Positions 1 through 5,724 of a stretch of DNA of 6,642 nt are shown piece after piece. The stretch is from NCBI GenBank assembly GCA_041664945.1, contig JBAYJY010000222.1, positions 1 to 6,642 of the forward strand. The letters are read 5' to 3'. The stretch is from JBAYJY01 sp041664945. GTDB taxonomy: Bacteria > UBP15 > UBA6099. The notes beneath the pieces were generated by a model. The model did not search any database. It worked only from the letters and a program-made list of their open reading frames with translations, and was not told the origin of the DNA. The translations under genes and the position numbers were made by a program. Each line of letters starts with the position of its first letter. Position 1 is the stretch's first letter.

Positions 1-220
1 CGAGATAGCGTATAGCGCCGTTTTCTTTTCTGAGCGAGATCGACGGCCCGTCATGCAGTATGGCGAGCGAGAAAACCCGGCCTTCTTCCCAGTTGCTGAT
101 TTCTTTTCGAAGCTCGGCGCGCCGGCGCGACAGGTATTCAAAAGACACGCCAAGCGCCAGCAATGCGAGCCATGCTATTCGCCGTTTGACCGGGTAAGGC
201 AGCAAGAACAAACGTGTCAT
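1..220 (-). CDS. Membrane-anchored protein of unknown function, N-terminal part only (3' end beyond the window edge)
   Basis: A minus-strand frame open from ATG at 220 to the window edge gives 73 residues. An AAGGAAGG ribosome binding site lies about 11 bases upstream, and an in-frame TAA further upstream excludes a longer form. Residues 1-14 are short and basic (MTRLFLLPYPVKRR). They are followed by a hydrophobic stretch at about 15-30 (IAWLALLALGVSFEYL), then a basic, charged region (SRRRAELRKE) that would lie next to the membrane. This pattern suggests a single N-terminal membrane anchor or uncleaved signal, with the rest outside the cytoplasm. Residues 50-73 (VFSLAILHDGPSISLRKENG...) recall the first strands of DUF4340-type proteins, where a short beta segment follows an anchor. 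That likeness is weak and from memory. The gene is divergent from the glycosyltransferase gene at 453. No function is assigned. Confidence 0.72.
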   Translation of the reverse strand, partial: MTRLFLLPYPVKRRIAWLALLALGVSFEYLSRRRAELRKEISNWEEGRVFSLAILHDGPSISLRKENGAIRYL

Positions 221-452
221 GAGCGCGATTTCCTTCCTTGGGATTCGCTGTTTTTAATCCACGGGCATCATGCTTATTATTGGCATGAAACATATTACAC
301 GCGCCTCTATCATATCATTCGAAGCGTCAACGATGACGGTCGGCTCGAAAAATTGTCTTTCCCGTTTCTGCTTGCCTCTAGGAGTTTCCCGACCTGTTTT
401 TCTCCGGCCTTTACGCGCAGCCGCTTTTTTACTATGATAGTTTCCTATTGAT
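221..452. other. Divergent intergenic region with three TATGATAG copies
   Basis: This 232-bp stretch separates two genes that start in opposite directions, so it should carry both promoters. It is more AT-rich than the flanking genes. TATGATAG occurs at 433-440 and 452-459 on the plus strand and inverted at 307-314. Two copies extend to an 11-base perfect inverted pair, TGATATGATAG (449-459) against its complement at 307-317. TGATATGAT matches the extended -10 pattern TGnTATAAT in five of six hexamer positions, so the minus-facing copy at 307-317 could be a promoter for the gene at 220, with a leader of about 80 bases. No convincing -35 hexamer was found on either strand. No additional gene is supported here. 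Confidence 0.4.
231..239 (-). promoter_or_regulatory. Ribosome binding site of the truncated gene at 1-220
   Basis: Read on the minus strand, the purine run AAGGAAGGA lies 10-11 bases before the ATG at 220. It is the main support for that start codon and for this partial frame being a real gene. Confidence 0.6.
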
Positions 453-1313
453 ATGATAGTTAGACTGATATTCTGGTATGTGTTGTGTCTGGCCGCCGGG
501 GCGGTGGTTTTTCCTGTCATGGTGAAAACGATGACGAAGGGCGGCCACGTGCGCATTAATTTCCGCGGCCGCTACATTCCGACGAGTCTTGGCATCGCTT
601 ACGCGCTGCTGACGATTGTGATGCTGCTCGGAGTGTCGTTCTGGAAGGCTGGGATAGCGGATCGCGTGGCGCCGATGGCGATTATCGTGATCGGGTTCGC
701 TTTGCTTGGACTGCTGGACGACACTATGCAGACGAGAGAGAAGGGCGGATTCCGCGGCCACCTGTCGCGAATGGGCTCCGAGGGCGAGATTTCCACCGCG
801 CTTTTGAAAATGTTTTTCGGCGGCGCTCTTTCGCTGCTTGTTGCGCTTCTCTATTGGCGGGATCAGGGAATCATGGCGATCGCGGACGCGATCATCGTCG
901 CGCTCTCAGCCAACATGATCAATCTGCTCGACGTGCGGCCCGGCCGCGCCGTCAAAGGTTTCTCAACCGCCGTTCTTTTTATCCTTATAGGCTCCGTCAT
1001 AGGATCGTTTTTCGGTAAGTCGGGAATTCTGCCCGTCACGTGGTTTCTCATCGGGCCATTCGCAGTCTGGACGCTTATTTATGCCCCGATAGACTTCAGA
1101 TGCCGGGGCATGCTTGGCGACTCCGGTTCGAATGTCCTCGGCGCGGTGATGGGTCTTCTGATCGTGTGGGAGCTAAACGCAACCAACCGCTGGGTGGCTC
1201 TCGGCCTTCTTTTCGGATTCCATCTATTTTCCGAAGCGGTTTCGCTGACAGCGCTGATTGAAAAAATTTCGCCGCTCAGATGGCTGGACAAGCTTGGCGT
1301 CAAGCCCGACTGA
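453..1313 (+). CDS. MraY/WecA-family polyprenyl-phosphate sugar-1-phosphate transferase (glycosyltransferase family 4), short form
   Basis: This 286-residue integral membrane protein belongs to the family that moves a sugar-1-phosphate from a UDP-sugar onto a polyprenyl phosphate, the membrane step that starts peptidoglycan or surface-glycan assembly. About eight to ten hydrophobic segments are visible, starting at residues 5-22, 47-63 and 73-88. The family signatures appear in order: the Asp pair LLDD at 87-90; NMINLLDVRPGRAVK at 154-168, matching the NxxNLxD motif; and GMLGDSGSNVLG at 219-230. The protein is shorter than typical MraY or WecA (roughly 320-360 residues). Its C-terminus (PLRWLDKLGVKPD) lacks the histidine-rich cytoplasmic motif of both. 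That suggests a separate subfamily with an unknown sugar substrate. ATG 453 keeps the first membrane segment; an in-frame TAG at 438 blocks extension, and no clear ribosome binding site precedes it. The pabBC gene follows after 45 bases on the same strand. Membership of the family is secure; the exact substrate is not. Confidence 0.88.
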   Translation: MIVRLIFWYVLCLAAGAVVFPVMVKTMTKGGHVRINFRGRYIPTSLGIAYALLTIVMLLGVSFWKAGIADRVAPMAIIVIGFALLGLLDDTMQTREKGGFRGHLSRMGSEGEISTALLKMFFGGALSLLVALLYWRDQGIMAIADAIIVALSANMINLLDVRPGRAVKGFSTAVLFILIGSVIGSFFGKSGILPVTWFLIGPFAVWTLIYAPIDFRCRGMLGDSGSNVLGAVMGLLIVWELNATNRWVALGLLFGFHLFSEAVSLTALIEKISPLRWLDKLGVKPD

Positions 1314-1358
1314 GCCGCGCATTGTTATTTTAAATAGATAGGCAAATCCCCGAAAATT

Positions 1359-3287
1359 ATGAATAACAGAATTACGCAGCCGTCGGGCATGGCCGGTTCC
1401 GACGCATGGAACGCCGTCCTGCGAGATCTCGCAGGCAAAAATAATTATTTTTTTCTCGAAACCAACATGGTTATCCATGAAGAACGCCGGAACTATCTGT
1501 TCCTCGAACCGGAAGAAGAAGTTTGCGCGCGCGCTCCCGGCGAAGTGGAAGCGGCGTTCGCGCGCATCGAAGCCGGAGTTCGCGGCGGCCTCTATGCCGC
1601 CGGTCTGTTTTCTTACGAGTTGGGCTACTGCCTCGAAAATATTTTCGAGCCGCCCGAGCCGGACAGTTTTCCTCTTTTGTGGGTCGGCTTGTATAAGAAA
1701 CCGGCGGTATTCGACGTGGTAGCCGGCGATTGGGCGGAAGGCTGCCCGCCTCGCGGCATTCAACCCGTTCCCGTTGATGCGCCGGTCCCGTTCTTCGAGC
1801 TCACCGAACCCGGTCTGAGCGAAACTTATCCGGAATACGAACAAAAGATTAACGAAGTGAAGAGGCGCATTGAAAACGGCGACACCTACCAGATCAACCA
1901 CACGATGCGGCTCGATTTTTTTCACAGGGGCGACCCGATCGGACTTTACATGCGTTTGCGCGAACGGCAGAAAGTCGCTTATTCGGGAATGTGGCGAAAC
2001 GGCGAAATGAGCGCGCTGTCGTTGTCGCCGGAGTTGTTTTTCAGGGTCGACGGCGGAGAGATAGAGACGCGGCCTATGAAGGGCACCGCGCCGCCGGGCG
2101 ATGAAACGGGCGGCGACGAGGCGGCGGCTTTCATCGGCGGCGACGAGAAAAACCGCGCGGAAAATGTCATGATCGTCGACCTGCTTCGCAACGATCTCGG
2201 GCGCATCGCCCGTGAGGGCACGGTGAGCGCGCCGCGTCTGTTCGAAATCGAGCGCTACGAAACGCTTCGCCAGATGACGTCGACGGTGCGAGCGCAACTC
2301 GCGCCGGAGGTCGGCGTTTCCGATCTTTTCAAAAGCCTGTTTCCGTCCGGCTCTGTCACCGGCGCCCCTAAGATAAGTTCGATGAAAATTATCAGAAGCC
2401 TCGAACGGCGCCCGCGCCGCATATATACCGGCGCGATCGGGTTCATGGCGCCGCAGATGAAGTCCGCCGTGTTCAATGTCGCCATCCGCACCGTATGCAT
2501 GAACGGCGCTCGCGGCGAGATGGGAATCGGCGGCGGGATAACATACGACTCAACGCCGGAATCGGAGTGGGGCGAAGCGTTGCTAAAAGCGGACTTTCTG
2601 CTCTCGGGCCTGAACGATATGCCGGCGCGCGACTTTTCGCTTATTGAAACTTTGCTCTGGACGCCGGACGGCGGTTTCTTTCTCTTAGAACAACATATGG
2701 AGCGGATGGAAGGTTCGGCGCGCAGGTTCGGGATTGTTTTCGACGAGCGAAACGCGCGCGCGGCGCTCGATTCAGCAGCCTCCGGTATGAGCGCCGGAGC
2801 AGGATCGCTGCGGGTTCGCCTGACGCTTTCAAATGCGGGAATTCTCTCTGTTGAATCGGCCGCTATGCCGGCTTCGCCGGACAACGCACGGCGCCGCTTT
2901 ACTATTTCCGACCGGACCGTGATCTCAACAAATTTATTTCTTCGGCATAAAACGACTGTCAGGAAAATGTATGACGAGGAGCTTGCGAAACATAGCGGCG
3001 CCGGATTCTTCGACGTCGTGTTTCTGAACGAAAAAGGGGAGCTTACCGAGGGAGCGAGAACGAATCTGGCCGCTCGAATCGGGGGCGAACTGTTCACGCC
3101 GCCGGCGGAATGCGGGCTGCTCGAAGGAGTGTTCCGGCGCAGCCTGCTCGAAGCGGGCAAAGCGCGGGAACGTATCCTCTATCCTCGCGATCTCGAAGAC
3201 GCGCAAGCCGTCTATTTGTGCAATTCCGTTCGTGGTTTGTTCGAAGCCGGATACGGGCGGCCGGAATTCCTCAACCGTCAGCGATAG
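1359..3287 (+). CDS. pabBC: Fused aminodeoxychorismate synthase component I and aminodeoxychorismate lyase (PabB-PabC)
   Basis: The 642-residue protein joins two consecutive steps of p-aminobenzoate (folate precursor) synthesis. The first half makes 4-amino-4-deoxychorismate from chorismate and ammonia; the second removes pyruvate to give p-aminobenzoate. Residues about 25-115 resemble the anthranilate synthase I N-terminal domain, and 156-413 form the chorismate-binding domain. Landmarks there are GDTYQIN (174-180), SPELFF (223-228), PMKGT (239-243) with Lys241 at the PabB catalytic-lysine position, DLLRNDLGRI (274-283), SGSVTGAPK (330-338) and GGGITYDS (391-398). Residues about 425-635 are a class IV aminotransferase fold: HMERMEGSARRFG (446-458), Lys531 as the likely pyridoxal-phosphate lysine in RHKTT, EGARTN (564-569) and GLLEGVFRRSL. 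The PIKGT-type lysine favours PabB over TrpE. The glutaminase partner PabA is not in the window. ATG 1359 has only weak ribosome-binding signal; ATG 1389 is a possible alternative. The 3' end overlaps the convergent gene by 10 bases. Such fusions are known in many bacteria. Confidence 0.94.
   Translation: MNNRITQPSGMAGSDAWNAVLRDLAGKNNYFFLETNMVIHEERRNYLFLEPEEEVCARAPGEVEAAFARIEAGVRGGLYAAGLFSYELGYCLENIFEPPEPDSFPLLWVGLYKKPAVFDVVAGDWAEGCPPRGIQPVPVDAPVPFFELTEPGLSETYPEYEQKINEVKRRIENGDTYQINHTMRLDFFHRGDPIGLYMRLRERQKVAYSGMWRNGEMSALSLSPELFFRVDGGEIETRPMKGTAPPGDETGGDEAAAFIGGDEKNRAENVMIVDLLRNDLGRIAREGTVSAPRLFEIERYETLRQMTSTVRAQLAPEVGVSDLFKSLFPSGSVTGAPKISSMKIIRSLERRPRRIYTGAIGFMAPQMKSAVFNVAIRTVCMNGARGEMGIGGGITYDSTPESEWGEALLKADFLLSGLNDMPARDFSLIETLLWTPDGGFFLLEQHMERMEGSARRFGIVFDERNARAALDSAASGMSAGAGSLRVRLTLSNAGILSVESAAMPASPDNARRRFTISDRTVISTNLFLRHKTTVRKMYDEELAKHSGAGFFDVVFLNEKGELTEGARTNLAARIGGELFTPPAECGLLEGVFRRSLLEAGKARERILYPRDLEDAQAVYLCNSVRGLFEAGYGRPEFLNRQR
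3278..3287. other. Tail-to-tail coding overlap of pabBC and the unknown gene
   Basis: The TAG of pabBC (3285-3287) and the minus-strand TGA of the unknown gene (3278-3280 on plus) lie within ten bases, so the last codons of both genes share DNA. There is no room for an intergenic terminator, and transcription from each side must run into the opposing gene. Confidence 0.8.
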
Positions 3288-3721
3288 CCGCCGATATTGA
3301 CATTCAGAAACTCTTTCAACAGCGCGCCGACTGATTTTGCGGAGATGTCCGAGAGAGCGAGACTCCTGGATTTGGCCGCGGTCTGGCCAAGCCGCGCGCG
3401 CGACTCGTGAATCAGAATCCAAACGAAATGATCGCCGTTGCGTTCGAGTTTGAGCGAAAACGGGAAACCGTTCGCGGCGAGTTCCATGTCCGTCGCGGCG
3501 GTTATGTCTTCGAGAACGATCCATGCGCCGCCCCCGCCGCGACTTCGTTCCCGCTGCGCCAGCCGTTGACGTTTCCACGCTTCCATTCTCATCGCCGCGA
3601 TGTCGGCTGTCGTCCGTTCCTGACGGCTCGGGCGCCCGATCTTTTGCTTTTTGTCAGGCCGCGAAATAGCGCCTATCGGTTTTAAGTCGCTTGTGAATGT
3701 GTCGGAATCGTATATGTCCAA
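3278..3721 (-). CDS. Conserved-looking protein of unknown function, TTG start, last gene of the minus-strand cluster
   Basis: A 147-residue protein I do not recognise. Residues 1-60 are polar and rich in Arg, Lys and Gln, probably disordered or helical (RMEAWKRQRLAQRERSR at 45-61), followed by a glycine run at 62-65. Residues 66-147 look like a small folded domain: two likely strands (AWIVLEDI and FSLKLER/HFVWILIHES at about 88-107), then a helical end (SAKSVGALLKEFLN, 127-140). There is no signal peptide, membrane segment or catalytic motif. The only start consistent with the full frame is TTG at 3721; an in-frame TAG lies upstream, and GGA stands eight bases before the TTG. An internal ATG at 3592 would remove most of the basic N-terminus. 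The gene follows the HAD gene after 82 bases on the same strand and ends inside pabBC. It is probably real, because the frame stays open where nothing else codes (3288-3721), but its start is uncertain. Confidence 0.65.
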   Translation of the reverse strand: MDIYDSDTFTSDLKPIGAISRPDKKQKIGRPSRQERTTADIAAMRMEAWKRQRLAQRERSRGGGGAWIVLEDITAATDMELAANGFPFSLKLERNGDHFVWILIHESRARLGQTAAKSRSLALSDISAKSVGALLKEFLNVNIGGYR

Positions 3722-3803
3722 TTTGTATTCCGGATGGTTTATTTGATGCTATATAGAGATGCCGTATTTTTTATCGCTCACTGCGAAAGTTCCGCGCTAT
3801 GAA
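3722..3803 (-). other. AT-rich gap between the HAD gene and the unknown gene
   Basis: This 82-base gap is the widest in the minus-strand cluster and is AT-rich. On the minus strand it holds CGATAAAAAATAC and CTCTATATAGC. The latter could serve as a -10 region for a separate promoter of the last gene, but no good -35 hexamer stands at the right distance. No hairpin with a T run was seen, so nothing marks a terminator after the HAD gene. Confidence 0.25.
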
Positions 3804-5024
3804 TCAAAACAAGCCCTCGAATTGCGAAATATCGTCGAGAATGAAATCCGGATCGAGCGCGCGCATCTGGTCGACGGCTTCGAGGCTTTTGACGCCGGTT
3901 AAGACGACAGCGGCGAGGGCGCCGAGCGTTCGCGCGGCAATCAGGTCGCTCATCGAGTCGCCGACGACGAGAATCCTGCCTCCGGTTTTTTTCGGTAACG
4001 GCATCTTCATGTCGAGCAGCTCGCCGACGCTTTTATCCGGGAAGATGGCGCGCAGATAAACGTAAGGGTGCGGTTTGGCGATAGAGCAGATGATTCCTTT
4101 GCCGCACAGATATTGCTCGGCCTCGGCGATCTCGCGGTAAGTCGCGATCGAGCCTTTGTCGAAGAAATGGAACACGCCCCATCGTTTGAGCGGGATCATG
4201 ATTTCGTCGAATGGCCTTCCGGTGGCGACGCCGAGCCGCATCCCGGCTTCCTTCAACAGAGCGAGAGTCGAGATCACTTTCGCGCCCGGGATCACCGGCC
4301 TCTCGTCCTGTATCATTCCGTCTTTCGGAATATCGCTCAGCCGCGCGTCGTGCTCTTTCAGGTAGAGGCTGTCGCCGAGGTAGCGTTCCTGAAACAGGGT
4401 GGTGCAGATGTCCCAGAACGGGCCTGACCTCTCGAACACCGGCGAATGAAAGCCGGTCCGCTCGTATCGCCAGGCGTTAATATCTTCCACCAGACGTTCG
4501 GCGAGCGGTTCATGGTCGGCCGGATTTTCGTTTCGCAACGGTTTTTCCGCCAGGCGTTTCTTGCGAAACTGAACGAAGTAAGCGTTGAGATTGTCTATCG
4601 GTTCGAGCAGTTTCCGCTTTTTATCTATCAGCTTTCCAAGGTCGTGGAGCGTGTTGATATTGAACGGCGATTCGAACAGCGCCTGAACTTTATCGTGAGG
4701 TTTAATTTCCGCGAGGAACTCGATCAGGTATAGCGCCGCGGAAAAATATGTCAGATCCCAGTTTGTGTTGATCCCGGATGTTTTGAGCATCGCGATGAAG
4801 CGGGGAGACACGAAGCGTTCGAGCGTGATCGGCGCGCCGGGTTTGTGCAGCGCCGTCTGGAGCGTTTCGTTTTCAAGCCCCAGGAATTGTTTGCTGTAAA
4901 AAAGCTCGAGCACGGTGAGGTCGGCGGCGTTCCAGTACTCAGCCTCGCTCGTTATCACTCCGTCCATATCGAAGATGACCGTCTCGATATCGTGAAAAAT
5001 TTCCTTCCGGTCCGGCCTGTGCAT
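3804..5024 (-). CDS. HAD-superfamily phosphatase with a long cap insertion
   Basis: This 406-residue soluble protein carries all four HAD motifs in order. Motif I is FDMDGVIT (18-25), with Asp19 the expected nucleophile and Asp21 the acid/base. Motif II is GVATGRP (265-271), with Thr268. Motif III is AKPHP (316-320), with Lys317. Motif IV is VVGDSMSD (353-360), with Asp356 and Asp360 for magnesium. The intact set implies an active phosphate-ester hydrolase. About 240 residues separate motifs I and II, roughly 150 more than in phosphoglycolate phosphatase-type members with a standard C1 cap. The insert is largely helical with basic patches (KLIDKKRKLL, VQFRKKRLAEK) and probably shapes the substrate pocket or an oligomer contact. 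Start ATG 5024 follows GGGA at short spacing, 18 bases after the HisB-like gene ends, which suggests co-transcription. In that setting it could be the phosphatase step of the pathway, in the place of a histidinol-phosphatase, but the substrate is unknown. Confidence 0.87.
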   Translation of the reverse strand: MHRPDRKEIFHDIETVIFDMDGVITSEAEYWNAADLTVLELFYSKQFLGLENETLQTALHKPGAPITLERFVSPRFIAMLKTSGINTNWDLTYFSAALYLIEFLAEIKPHDKVQALFESPFNINTLHDLGKLIDKKRKLLEPIDNLNAYFVQFRKKRLAEKPLRNENPADHEPLAERLVEDINAWRYERTGFHSPVFERSGPFWDICTTLFQERYLGDSLYLKEHDARLSDIPKDGMIQDERPVIPGAKVISTLALLKEAGMRLGVATGRPFDEIMIPLKRWGVFHFFDKGSIATYREIAEAEQYLCGKGIICSIAKPHPYVYLRAIFPDKSVGELLDMKMPLPKKTGGRILVVGDSMSDLIAARTLGALAAVVLTGVKSLEAVDQMRALDPDFILDDISQFEGLF

Positions 5025-5042
5025 TTTTCCCAGCTTTCGCGG

Positions 5043-5675
5043 TCACTCAGTTTCGAGCGACACTTTTCCCTTGACTCCCGGAGTTGTGCCGCGCCGCCAC
5101 TCGCATGCGGAGAACGCGCCCCGGAGCGCTTCGCCGAACGCCCGGAAAACGCTTTCCCAGACGTGGTGCGGGTTATTGCCCTTCAGCAAGTCAATGTGCA
5201 GCGTCGCCCGGGCGCCCTGCGCGAATCCCTCGAAGAACGCCACGAGGTCCGCCTGCTGCATGTCCTCGACAAGCTCGCGGCCCGACTGCAGCTTTTCGTC
5301 CATCACAAGCAGCGTGCGCTCCTCGAAACTGACCGCCGCGCGCGCCAGCGCCTCGTCTATGCAGGCCGCCGACCCGGCCGACCCGTTGATTCCGTTCTCG
5401 ATCTCCCGCGTGAACATCTCGTGGTAGGCTTCGCCCAGCGACAGCCCCACATCCTCGCATATCACGTGCGTCAGCTTGTAGTCAGTCAGTTCAACCGACA
5501 CGGCGAGGTTCACGCACGCGCGCCACGCTATCGTCTCCAGCATGTGGTTGAAGAAGTGCAGCGGAGTCTCGATCTTCTTTTTGAACGCCGCGTCACGCGG
5601 TCCGCCTGCGAGCGTGAGCGTTATCTTAGACTCGCTCGTGCCTCTCTTAACCGTTATCGTCTTTGCGTCTTTCAT
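5043..5675 (-). CDS. hisB: Imidazoleglycerol-phosphate dehydratase family protein (HisB-like), with altered metal motif
   Basis: This 210-residue protein is close to the usual size of monofunctional HisB, the manganese enzyme that dehydrates imidazoleglycerol phosphate. Family landmarks are visible: RGTSES (11-16) for the R-x-T-x-E-T region; HFFNHML (40-46) for FFDHML; ICEDVGLSLGEAY (72-84) for the EDxGxxLGxA stretch; IDEALARAAV (106-115); LHIDLLKGNNPHHVWESVFRAF in parts at 159-180; and a terminal PxxKG. The second HHxxE motif (His170, His171, Glu174) is intact. The first, normally HHxxED, reads His70-Val71-x-x-Glu74-Asp75, so one conserved His is missing. The His usually found just after FFDHML (ATHGG in E. 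coli) aligns with Arg52, and the DxSGR loop reads SFEER. It may be a divergent HisB or a paralogue with another substrate. ATG 5675 is preferred over the GTG at 5684 because AGGTGGAG precedes it and overlaps that GTG. The symbol reflects family, not proven function. Confidence 0.82.
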   Translation of the reverse strand: MKDAKTITVKRGTSESKITLTLAGGPRDAAFKKKIETPLHFFNHMLETIAWRACVNLAVSVELTDYKLTHVICEDVGLSLGEAYHEMFTREIENGINGSAGSAACIDEALARAAVSFEERTLLVMDEKLQSGRELVEDMQQADLVAFFEGFAQGARATLHIDLLKGNNPHHVWESVFRAFGEALRGAFSACEWRRGTTPGVKGKVSLETE

Positions 5676-5678
5676 TGT

Positions 5679-5686
5679 CTCCACCT
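5679..5686 (-). promoter_or_regulatory. Ribosome binding site that sets the HisB-like start
   Basis: AGGTGGAG on the minus strand ends three bases before ATG 5675; its AGGTG part is six bases from the ATG. It covers the competing in-frame GTG at 5682-5684, which argues for initiation at the ATG and a protein of 210 rather than 213 residues. Confidence 0.65.
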
Positions 5687-5696
5687 GTCATTTATT

Positions 5697-5716
5697 CCCG
5701 GCGTTCGGACGCCGGG
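5697..5716 (-). other. Perfect 8-bp hairpin between the HisD-like and HisB-like genes
   Basis: CCCGGCGT at 5697-5704 and ACGCCGGG at 5709-5716 are perfect complements around a four-base loop. In the minus-strand transcript the hairpin lies just after the HisD-like stop codon and about 11 bases before the AGGTGGAG site of the next gene. It is followed by AATAAAT, not a U run, so it is unlikely to be a standard terminator. It could protect the upstream mRNA end, cause partial termination, or affect access to the next ribosome binding site. Confidence 0.5.
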
Positions 5717-5724
5717 CGGTTCAT

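Noticed and set aside
53..451. 132-codon plus-strand frame near the left end
   Set aside because: It overlaps the better supported minus-strand gene at 1-220 and the divergent promoter region. Its translation is low in hydrophobic order and has no domain.
1314..1358. Promoter in the 45-base gap before pabBC (TTGTTA, TAAATAGAT)
   Set aside because: The two hexamer-like elements are only about six bases apart, too close for a sigma-70 promoter. Read-through from the glycosyltransferase gene is simpler.
1224..2297. 357-codon open frame on the minus strand opposite pabBC
   Set aside because: It lies antisense to the chorismate-binding half of pabBC, is very rich in Arg and His, has no recognisable domain, and is explained by the codon pattern of the GC-rich gene on the other strand.
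2255..3160. 301-codon minus-strand frame opposite the PabC half
   Set aside because: It is a Ser/Arg-rich shadow of pabBC with no motif and no ribosome binding site of note.
3278..3540. Possible likeness of the unknown protein's C-terminal half to flagellar FlaG
   Set aside because: Only a loose strand pattern matches. The conserved T-G-E-x-I-x-Q-I-P core of FlaG is absent and no flagellar gene is nearby.
2934..3578. 214-codon minus-strand frame across the end of pabBC and the unknown gene
   Set aside because: It conflicts with the frame of the 147-residue protein and with pabBC, and its Arg-rich composition is typical of a shadow frame.
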